This document shows, piece after piece, positions 57,815-64,000 of a stretch of 64,000 nucleotides of DNA. The stretch's first letter is position 1. Every line of letters begins with the position of its first letter. Where the stretch lies: positions 124,001-188,000 of the forward strand of contig NZ_JAEKFT010000005.1 in the NCBI RefSeq assembly GCF_018524365.1, given 5' to 3'. Made by a program: the position numbers and the translations under genes. Source of the DNA: Denitromonas iodatirespirans (GTDB lineage: Bacteria; Pseudomonadota; Gammaproteobacteria; Burkholderiales; Rhodocyclaceae). Below the pieces are notes generated by a model, which made no database searches, was not told the origin of the DNA, and saw nothing but the letters and a program-made list of their open reading frames with translations.

Positions 57815-59479
57815 TTAGCCGATCATTTCAGTGTTGGCGGCACCCGGCGGCACCATCGGATAGACGAACTCGTCCCGGTCGATCGAACAATGGATCAGGC
57901 ACGAACCGGGTCGCTTGAGCGCCTCCGCCAGGGTGGCGGCGGGGTTTTCGGCGGTATCGAGGTCCACCGCATCCAGGCCGAAGCCTTCGGCAACCTTAAG
58001 GAAGTTCACCGCCCGCTTGTACTTGGAGGCGACCGTGCGCTTGCCGTAGAACAGATTCTGCTGCTGGTACACCAGCCCCAGCGAGTTGTTGTTCATCAGC
58101 ACGATCTTGACGTTGAGATCCTCCTCGGCCAGCGTCGCCATCTCCTGGATGTTCATCTTCAGGCTACCGTCCCCGGTAAAGCACACCACCGTGCGCGCCG
58201 GCTCGGCCAAGGCCGCACCGATCGCCGCCGGCAGGCCGAAGCCCATGGTGCCCAACCCGCCGGAGGTGAGCCACTGGCGCGGCCGGCGGAAGGGGTAGGC
58301 CTGCGCCACCCACATCTGGTGCTGACCCACATCGGTGGCGATCACCGCCTCGTCGTCCAGTGCATCGGCCACCGCCTGCACCAAGCCGTAGTGCGAACGC
58401 GGGTTCTCGAGGTTCGGCATGGCCAGCCCGAAGCGGTCCTTGAGCCCGGCCACATGCGACAGCCAGCGCTTGCGCAGCTTGACCTGCACCCGCGGCAGCA
58501 AGGCCTCGATCACCTGCGTCACGTCGCCGGTGATGCCGACATGGGCAGTCTTGATCTTGTCGAGTTCGGACGGATCGATGTCGACATGGATGATCTTGGC
58601 CTTGGGGCAGAATTGCGCCGCCTTGCCGATCGCCCGGTCGTCGAAGCGGGCGCCGACACAGATCAGCAGATCCGCCTCTTCGAGCACATAGTTGGTGTAG
58701 CGCGCCCCATGCATGCCGAGCATGCCGATCGACAGCGGATGGTCGATGGGCATGGCACCCAGCGCCATCAGCGTCATGGTAGTCGGCAGACCGCCTTGCT
58801 CGGCCAGTGTCACGGCCAGATGCGAGGCGCCGGAGTGGATCACGCCGCCGCCCAGGTACAACACCGGCTGCTCGGCGGCGTTGATCATCTCGGCGGCGCG
58901 CTCGATCGCCGCCAGCTCGGGCACCGGCGGGATGTCGCGCACGGCCACCGGCGGGTAGTCCTCGAAGCTCACCATCTGGCACTGCACATCCTTCGGCACG
59001 TCGACCAGCACCGGGCCGGGCCGGCCTGACATGGCAATGCGGAAGGCCTCGGGGATCACTTCGAGCAGTTCGGCGGCATCGCGCACCAGGAAGTTGTGCT
59101 TGGTCAGCGGGATGGTCATGCCATAGGTATCGACCTCCTGGAAGGCGTCGGTGCCGATCATGCCCAGCGGCACCTGGCCGGTGATGGCCACCATCGGAAT
59201 CGAATCGAGCTTGGCATCGGCAATCGCGGTGACCAGGTTGGTCGCCCCCGGGCCGGACGAGGCCAGGCACACTTCCGGCTTGCCCGACACCCGCGCCATG
59301 CCCTGCGCCATGAAACCGCCGCCCTGCTCGTGGCGCGCCAGCACATGGTGGATGGTGTCGCACTGACCCAGCGCATCGTAGAACGGCAGGATGGCACCAC
59401 CGGGGATGCCGCACACCGTCTCGATGCCTTGCCGCTCAAGGAGGCGCACGATCAGTTCGGCGCCGGTCATCTGCATCAT
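57815..59479 (-). CDS. ilvB: Acetolactate synthase large (catalytic) subunit
   Basis: A 554-aa thiamine-diphosphate and FAD enzyme making acetolactate or acetohydroxybutyrate, the first common step to valine, leucine and isoleucine. The catalytic Glu lies in VLARHEQGGGFMAQG; SSGPGATNLVTAIADAKLDSIPM and the ThDP motif GDGSLKMNIQEMATLAEEDLNVKIVLMNNNS are present. GGAGAA precedes ATG 59479 by 6 nt. A leader peptide and attenuator lie upstream. Confidence 0.96.
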   Translation of the reverse strand: MMQMTGAELIVRLLERQGIETVCGIPGGAILPFYDALGQCDTIHHVLARHEQGGGFMAQGMARVSGKPEVCLASSGPGATNLVTAIADAKLDSIPMVAITGQVPLGMIGTDAFQEVDTYGMTIPLTKHNFLVRDAAELLEVIPEAFRIAMSGRPGPVLVDVPKDVQCQMVSFEDYPPVAVRDIPPVPELAAIERAAEMINAAEQPVLYLGGGVIHSGASHLAVTLAEQGGLPTTMTLMALGAMPIDHPLSIGMLGMHGARYTNYVLEEADLLICVGARFDDRAIGKAAQFCPKAKIIHVDIDPSELDKIKTAHVGITGDVTQVIEALLPRVQVKLRKRWLSHVAGLKDRFGLAMPNLENPRSHYGLVQAVADALDDEAVIATDVGQHQMWVAQAYPFRRPRQWLTSGGLGTMGFGLPAAIGAALAEPARTVVCFTGDGSLKMNIQEMATLAEEDLNVKIVLMNNNSLGLVYQQQNLFYGKRTVASKYKRAVNFLKVAEGFGLDAVDLDTAENPAATLAEALKRPGSCLIHCSIDRDEFVYPMVPPGAANTEMIG

Positions 59480-59523
59480 TGTTCTTCTCCTGGTTTCTAT
59501 CCGGGCTTGAAAACCGGCAGGAG

Positions 59524-59564
59524 AAAAAACGAAACCCCCGCCGGCTTCGCGCCGGCGGGGGTTT
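59524..59564 (-). terminator. ilvBN attenuator (intrinsic terminator)
   Basis: On the minus strand AAACCCCCGCCGGC pairs with GCCGGCGGGGGTTT (14-bp stem, 5-nt loop) and is followed by CG and six T. It lies 45 nt before ilvB and 28 nt after the stop of the valine-rich leader peptide. A small inverted repeat (AGAATC/GATTCT, 59567-59579) between leader and hairpin may belong to the alternative fold. Confidence 0.92.
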
Positions 59565-59591
59565 TCAGAATCTGATTCTCTGGGTGACCCG

Positions 59592-59666
59592 TTACGACGC
59601 GACCATGCCTACGCTGACTACGCGTACTACGACAACTACGTCGAGGGCAATGGTGAAACGGTTCAT
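59592..59666 (-). CDS. ilvBN leader peptide (valine-rich)
   Basis: A 24-codon frame encoding MNRFTIALD, then five Val, Arg, two Val, Ser, Val, Gly, Met, Val, Ala, Ser and a TAA stop. Nine of the 15 residues after Asp9 are valine, clustered as in the E. coli ilvB leader peptide. Ribosome stalling when valyl-tRNA is scarce should prevent the downstream hairpin from forming. It begins about 30 nt after the inferred transcription start. Confidence 0.9.
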   Translation of the reverse strand: MNRFTIALDVVVVVRVVSVGMVAS

Positions 59667-59701
59667 GGGGTCAACAGATACTGGGTTCGAGTAACGAGGC
59701 G

Positions 59702-59730
59702 ATCAAACCATGTCTGCGCCCAAAAGGCAA
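59702..59730 (-). promoter_or_regulatory. Candidate sigma-70 promoter of ilvBN
   Basis: TTGCCT (59730-59725) and TTTGAT (59707-59702) with a 17-bp spacer, each matching the consensus at four of six positions. Start of transcription would be near 59695, about 30 nt before the leader-peptide ATG. It begins just downstream of the fadD stop. Confidence 0.5.
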
Positions 59731-59740
59731 GCGTCTTGCA

Positions 59741-61417
59741 TCATGGCTTCTTGACCTCATCGTCGCGCAGCGCACGCCGCAGGATCTTGCCAACGTTGGT
59801 CTTGGGCAACTCGTCGCGGAACTCGACATGGTGCGGCACCTTGTAGCCGGTAAGGTTTTCGCGGCAATAGGCGATCAGCGCCTCCTTGGTCAGCGCCGGA
59901 TCCTTGCGCACCACGAACACCTTCACCGTCTCGCCCGAGCGCTCGTCGGGGACACCGACGGCCGCCACCTCGATCACGCCAGGATGGCCGGCGACGATAT
60001 CCTCGACTTCGTTCGGATACACGTTGAAGCCGGACACCAGGATCATGTCCTTCTTGCGATCGACGATGCGCACGAAACCTTCCGGATCGACGGTGGCCAC
60101 GTCGCCGGTACGCAAGAAACCATCGGCCGTCATGACCTTGGCGGTCTCCTCGGGGCGGTTCCAGTAGCCGGCCATCACCTGCGGCCCCTTGACGCACAGC
60201 TCGCCCGGCTGGCCTAGCGCCACCTCGGCCCCGTTGTCGTCGCGGATGCTGACCTCGGTCGAACTGATCGGCAACCCGATCGAATGATTGAAGGCCTTGA
60301 GATCGAGCGGATTGATACACACCGCCGGCGAGGTCTCGGTCAGTCCGTAGGCCTCGACCAGCGGCTTGCCGGTGGTCTTCTGCCACTTCTCGGCCACCGC
60401 CTGCTGCACGGCCATGCCACCACCGAGGGCGATGCGCAGTGCCGAAAAGTCCAGCTTGGCGAATTCCGGATGATTGAGCAGCGCATTGAACAGGGTGTTG
60501 ACCCCGGTGATCGCCGTGAAGCGCACCTTGGCCAGCTCTTTGACGAAGCCCGGGATATCGCGCGGGTTGGTGATCAGCACATTGGTGGCGCCGATCTTGA
60601 AGAAGGTCAGGCAGTTCGCCGTGAGCGAAAAGATATGGTAGAGCGGCAAGGCGGTGATGATGATTTCGCCGCCCTCGCTCAGGTACGGCTTGATCCAGGC
60701 ATGCGCCTGCTGCAGGTTGCCGATGATGTTGCGGTGGGTGAGGATCGCCCCCTTGGCCACGCCGGTCGTACCACCGGTGTATTGCAGATAGGCGATGTCC
60801 TCATGACCGACCTTGACCGGCTTGAGCGCGTGCCGCGCCCCCGCGGCGAGAACCTCGTTGAAGCGCTTGTGGCCCGGCAACTCCCAGGCCGGCACCATCT
60901 TCTTGATGTACTTGACGACGAAGTTGACCAGCCCTCCCTTGAGCCCGCCGAGCATGTCGCCGAGCCGGGTCACCACCACATGCTTGATCGCAGTGCGCGG
61001 CAGGACCTGCTGCAAGGTGTGCGCGAAGTTGTCGAGGATGACGATCGCTTCGGCCCCCGAATCCTTGAGCTGGTGCTCAAGCTCGCGGGCGGTATAGAGC
61101 GGGTTGCAATTGACGACGGTGTAGCCGGCGCGCAAGGCGCCGTACATGGCCACCGGGTACTGAAGCACATTGGGCATCATCAACGCGACGCGCGTGCCCT
61201 GGGGCAATTTGAGCTCGCCTTGCAGATAGGCCGCGAACTGCCCGGTCAGCCTCTCCAGCTCGGTAAAGCTGATGGACTTGCCCATGTTGATGTAGGCCGT
61301 GCGTTCGCCGAACTGGCTGCAGCTTTGCAGAAACATGTCGCCGATCGAATCGAACTCGGTGACGTCGATCTCCGCGGGAATTCCAGGGGGGTAGCTCTTG
61401 AGCCAGACTTTATCCAT
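59741..61417 (-). CDS. fadD: Long-chain fatty acid CoA ligase
   Basis: A 558-aa AMP-forming ligase that activates fatty acids for beta-oxidation. [21 protein letters not shown] is the AMP-binding loop; [23 protein letters not shown]-like [37 protein letters not shown] and the C-terminal lysine region ([15 protein letters not shown]) are intact. AAGGAGA precedes ATG 61417; upstream in-frame codons were rejected. Confidence 0.93.
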   Translation of the reverse strand: MDKVWLKSYPPGIPAEIDVTEFDSIGDMFLQSCSQFGERTAYINMGKSISFTELERLTGQFAAYLQGELKLPQGTRVALMMPNVLQYPVAMYGALRAGYTVVNCNPLYTARELEHQLKDSGAEAIVILDNFAHTLQQVLPRTAIKHVVVTRLGDMLGGLKGGLVNFVVKYIKKMVPAWELPGHKRFNEVLAAGARHALKPVKVGHEDIAYLQYTGGTTGVAKGAILTHRNIIGNLQQAHAWIKPYLSEGGEIIITALPLYHIFSLTANCLTFFKIGATNVLITNPRDIPGFVKELAKVRFTAITGVNTLFNALLNHPEFAKLDFSALRIALGGGMAVQQAVAEKWQKTTGKPLVEAYGLTETSPAVCINPLDLKAFNHSIGLPISSTEVSIRDDNGAEVALGQPGELCVKGPQVMAGYWNRPEETAKVMTADGFLRTGDVATVDPEGFVRIVDRKKDMILVSGFNVYPNEVEDIVAGHPGVIEVAAVGVPDERSGETVKVFVVRKDPALTKEALIAYCRENLTGYKVPHHVEFRDELPKTNVGKILRRALRDDEVKKP

Positions 61418-61567
61418 GATGTCTCCTTTTGGTGCGTCGGATTTTGATCCGGCCACGGCCGGACCCCGCCCTCCCAAGGCAGGTGCGCCATCCATCGACG
61501 GCGACCTTGTCCAACGACTTCTCCGGCCCGTCGCCCCCCCTGAGGCGTCAGACCGGTCCCATTCGAT

Positions 61568-62017
61568 TCAGGCCTCGTTCGCGTCTTCGGGCCAGTTGCG
61601 AATGTAGTTCTTGAGCATGCGGTTCTCGAAGCTCTGCTCTTCGAGCACCGCTTTGGCGACGTCGTGAAAGGAGATCACGCCCATCAGAGTGTCGCCGTCC
61701 ATGACCGGAAGGTACCGCTGGTGGTGATCCACCATGTGCCGGCGCAACTCGTCCATTTCCATGTTGGGGCCGGCGCTCAGCGGATCGTGCACCATCACAT
61801 CGGCAATGGCCACGTCCTGCCAGCCCGCGCCGGCACCGTAGACATGCTTGAGTACCTCGCGGAAAGTGAGCATGCCGACCATCTTGCCGTGCTCGAAGAC
61901 CACCAGCGAGCCGACATCCTGCTCGGTCATGATGGCAACGGCCTCGGAAAGGCTGCGGTTCGGAGCGATCGTGTAGAGCACTTTGCCCTTGATCGCCAGG
62001 ATTTCACTCACCTGCAT
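61568..62017 (-). CDS. CBS-domain pair protein
   Basis: A 149-aa protein consisting of two CBS domains (about residues 8-60 and 72-130), a fold that senses adenine nucleotides or related ligands. Motifs SLSEAVAIMTEQDVGSLVVFEHGKMVGMLTFRE and LPVMDGDTLMGVISFHDVAKAVL are typical. There is no attached enzyme domain; the target is unknown. It lies 150 bp upstream of fadD on the same strand. Confidence 0.85.
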   Translation of the reverse strand: MQVSEILAIKGKVLYTIAPNRSLSEAVAIMTEQDVGSLVVFEHGKMVGMLTFREVLKHVYGAGAGWQDVAIADVMVHDPLSAGPNMEMDELRRHMVDHHQRYLPVMDGDTLMGVISFHDVAKAVLEEQSFENRMLKNYIRNWPEDANEA

Positions 62018-62177
62018 GATTTACCCCTTGCCTGACGTGATGCACTCTTCGGGTGCGCTTGTTCGTTCCGGATGGTAGTCGATTGCGCACCCCGGGGGAA
62101 GCCGCAAGCCCCGCCCCACAACGCGGAAGCGCACATCCAGGCAGCGGCCGGCGATCGACATCGCAACGGGTCCGAAC

Positions 62178-62501
62178 TCAGCGCTCGAGCAGGTGACGCT
62201 TCTCGGTCACCTTGGCCCATTCGTCGGCGTCGGACAGGGCATCCTTCCGTTCGATGATCGGTTTCCACTGCTTGGCCAACTCGGCATTGACCGCGATGAA
62301 ATCCTGCTGATCGTCCGGCACGTCATCCTCCGCGTAGATCGCCTCGACCGGGCATTCGGCCACGCACAACGTGCAATCGATGCACTCGTCCGGATCGATC
62401 ACCAGGAAATTGGGCCCTTCGCGGAAGCAATCGACCGGGCACACGTCCACGCAGTCGGTGTACTTGCATTTGACACAGGCTTCGGTCACTACATAAGTCA
62501 T
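62178..62501 (-). CDS. fdxA: 7Fe ferredoxin (3Fe-4S/4Fe-4S)
   Basis: A 107-aa electron carrier. [25 protein letters not shown] and [19 protein letters not shown] hold the cluster cysteines in the FdxA pattern, with the long C-terminal extension ([20 protein letters not shown]) seen in Azotobacter-type 7Fe ferredoxins. Monocistronic, divergent from trxA. The 160 bp before the CBS gene hold nothing I recognise. Confidence 0.94.
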   Translation of the reverse strand: MTYVVTEACVKCKYTDCVDVCPVDCFREGPNFLVIDPDECIDCTLCVAECPVEAIYAEDDVPDDQQDFIAVNAELAKQWKPIIERKDALSDADEWAKVTEKRHLLER

Positions 62502-62629
62502 GATTCAATCTCTCCATTGTTGCAATTGCACAACAGCCTGACGGCCGGGACACGCCCCATAGCGCGAACTATAACGCGCCTGGTGCCGCCCCACCGCACA
62601 ATCCCGGACAGCGCGAGCGGGCAGATTGC

Positions 62630-62658
62630 TTGACGTGCGCCGTGGCTTGGCATAACTT
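62630..62658 (+). promoter_or_regulatory. Candidate trxA promoter
   Basis: TTGACG at 62630 and TAACTT at 62653 with a 17-bp spacer. The -35 is good (five of six) and the -10 weak. The leader to trxA would be about 105 nt. Confidence 0.35.
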
Positions 62659-62767
62659 CCCCCACACAACCACACTCGATTCGCCCTTCGCGCGTATCGT
62701 TTCGACCGAATCGGCCGCCAAGGCCCTGTCTGATCACACCCAGTCATCACCCCTGATGCGAGGAATC

Positions 62768-63094
62768 ATGAGCGAGCATATCCATTACGTCACCGACGGC
62801 AGTTTCGATGCCGAGGTCCTGCAATCCTCCACGCCCGTCCTGCTGGACTACTGGGCGGAGTGGTGCGGCCCGTGCAAGATGATTGCGCCGATCCTGGACG
62901 AAGTGGCCAAGGAATACGAAGGCAAGCTGAAAGTCGCCAAACTGAACATCGACGAGAACCAGGATACGCCCGCCAAGTTCGGCATCCGCGGCATTCCGAC
63001 CCTGATGCTGTTCAAGGGCGGCAACGTCGAAGCCACCAAGGTCGGCGCACTGTCCAAGTCGCAATTGACCGCCTTCATTGACAGCAACCTCTGA
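62768..63094 (+). CDS. trxA: Thioredoxin 1
   Basis: A 108-aa general disulfide reductase. Active site [14 protein letters not shown], cis-proline [11 protein letters not shown] and the C-terminal helix are standard. ATG 62768 ([10 protein letters not shown]) follows GAGGAAT and gives the family length; an in-frame upstream codon at 62630 was rejected. It precedes rho, the usual proteobacterial order. Confidence 0.97.
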   Translation: MSEHIHYVTDGSFDAEVLQSSTPVLLDYWAEWCGPCKMIAPILDEVAKEYEGKLKVAKLNIDENQDTPAKFGIRGIPTLMLFKGGNVEATKVGALSKSQLTAFIDSNL

Positions 63095-63249
63095 TCGGGC
63101 TAGATTCCGCTCACTTCCCGCGACGCCCTGACTTCCGGGCGCCCCGCCCCCTCCCCCGGCGTCGCGGTCGCACTCTCCCTTCTGCGTACCTCCGTTTATC
63201 ACGGCTTCCGGTCCGTCGTTCTCCTCTTCTCCCCTCCCTGTAGATCACC
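63095..63249 (+). promoter_or_regulatory. C-rich, G-poor rho leader (possible rut-like region)
   Basis: The plus strand between trxA and rho is strongly pyrimidine-biased, with runs such as CGCCCCGCCCCCTCCCCCGG and CTCCTCTTCTCCCCTCCCTG. Rho binds unstructured C-rich RNA, and in E. coli it limits its own expression through its leader. This stretch could do the same. No intrinsic terminator is seen. Confidence 0.4.
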
Positions 63250-64000
63250 ATGCAACTTTCGGAGCTCAAGAATCTCCACGTCAGCGAATTGCTGGAAATG
63301 GCCCAGGCCAACGGCATCGACGGCGCCAATCGCCTGCGCAAGCAAGAACTCGTATTTGCCCTGCTGAAAAACCGCGCCAAGAAAGGCGAGCCGATCTTCG
63401 GTGACGGCGTGCTGGAGGTGTTGCCCGACGGCTTCGGCTTCCTGCGCTCACCTGAAGCCTCCTACCTGGCCGGCACCGACGACATCTACGTGTCGCCCTC
63501 CCAGGTGCGCCGCTTCAACCTGCACACCGGTGACACCATCGAGGGCGAGATCCGCACCCCGAAGGACGGCGAACGCTACTTCGCCATGGTCAAGGTGGAC
63601 AAGATCAACGGCGAGCTGCCCGAGGCGTGCAAGCACAAGATCCTGTTCGAGAACCTCACGCCACTGCACCCGACCGAGTGCCTTCAGCTCGAACGCGACA
63701 TGAAGGGCGGCGAGAACGTCACCTCCCGCGTCATCGACATGATCGCGCCGATCGGCAAGGGCCAGCGCGGCCTGCTGGTGGCCCCGCCCAAAACCGGTAA
63801 AACGGTGATGCTGCAGAACATCGCCCATGCCATCACCGCCAACCATCCCGACGTCGTCCTCATCGTGCTGCTCATCGACGAGCGCCCCGAAGAAGTGACG
63901 GAGATGCAGCGCTCGGTCAAGGGCGAGGTGGTCGCCTCCACCTTCGACGAACCCGCCTCGCGTCACGTGCAAGTGGCCGAGATGGTCATCGAAAAGGCCA
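63250..64000 (+). CDS. rho: Transcription termination factor Rho, N-terminal part (cut by window edge)
   Basis: The first 250 codons of Rho, a hexameric RNA-dependent ATPase that ends transcription. [18 protein letters not shown] begins the helical N-terminal domain; the cold-shock-like RNA-binding domain has [29 protein letters not shown]; the Walker A motif is [11 protein letters not shown], with [13 protein letters not shown] after it. The frame continues past the right edge. Confidence 0.98.
   Translation, partial: MQLSELKNLHVSELLEMAQANGIDGANRLRKQELVFALLKNRAKKGEPIFGDGVLEVLPDGFGFLRSPEASYLAGTDDIYVSPSQVRRFNLHTGDTIEGEIRTPKDGERYFAMVKVDKINGELPEACKHKILFENLTPLHPTECLQLERDMKGGENVTSRVIDMIAPIGKGQRGLLVAPPKTGKTVMLQNIAHAITANHPDVVLIVLLIDERPEEVTEMQRSVKGEVVASTFDEPASRHVQVAEMVIEKA

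Overview
The window is high-GC chromosomal DNA from a Gram-negative betaproteobacterium, most likely of the Rhodocyclales (Azoarcus/Thauera/Zoogloea/Denitromonas kind). This placement is inferred from gene content and order: divergent recN-nadK and hrcA-hemH, grpE-dnaK-dnaJ, fimV-truA-trpFBA-accD-folC-dedD-cvpA-purF-metZ, leuC-entericidin-leuD-leuB-asd, and trxA-rho. Nearly all of the window is coding. I see no rRNA, tRNA, CRISPR array, insertion sequence or prophage.

Layout. 1-4.9 kb: recN (cut by the left edge) and nadK on the minus strand, hrcA, hemH and a small membrane protein on the plus strand, then a minus-strand protein with two AP2-like DNA-binding domains. 4.9-5.6 kb: about 700 bp with no recognised gene. 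5.6-11.9 kb: a tightly packed trio of TonB-dependent receptor, YfiR-like periplasmic protein and 1087-aa CHASE8-HAMP-PAS-GAF-PAS-GGDEF-EAL protein. This looks like an outer-membrane-to-cytoplasm c-di-GMP signalling route in which a receptor stands where YfiB would be. 12.2-14 kb: trxC and a kinase fused to a cyclic-nucleotide-binding fold. 14.1-18 kb: heat-shock operon behind a sigma-32-like promoter. 18.3-20.5 kb: a Crp/Fnr regulator and cysS with a terminator-like hairpin in its leader.

20.6-24.8 kb: an envelope cluster (TPR protein, L,D-transpeptidase, periplasmic and cytosolic cyclophilins, lpxH), ending in a tandem 81-bp repeat. 25-28.8 kb: a secreted 1277-aa protein joining a hydrazine-synthase-alpha-like di-heme module to a serine-esterase-like module through a poly-glycine linker. 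It is the most unusual gene here. 29-47 kb: a long minus-strand biosynthetic block (methionine, purine, folate, fatty acid, tryptophan, tRNA modification, FimV, aspartate/leucine pathways) with many overlapping genes. 47-50.8 kb: M48 lipoprotein peptidase, MFS transporter, YdcH-like protein and aroC.

50.9-57.4 kb: a TetR regulator divergent from a three-gene RND efflux operon, with an AcrR-type palindrome inside the efflux promoter. 57.5-59.7 kb: ilvBN preceded by a valine-rich leader peptide and a strong attenuator hairpin. 59.7-64 kb: fadD, a CBS-domain protein, a 7Fe ferredoxin, trxA, and rho running off the right edge.

Starts were chosen by Shine-Dalgarno position, family N-termini and overlap with the upstream gene. 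Several use GTG or TTG. Functional calls rest on motifs read by eye; no database search was possible.
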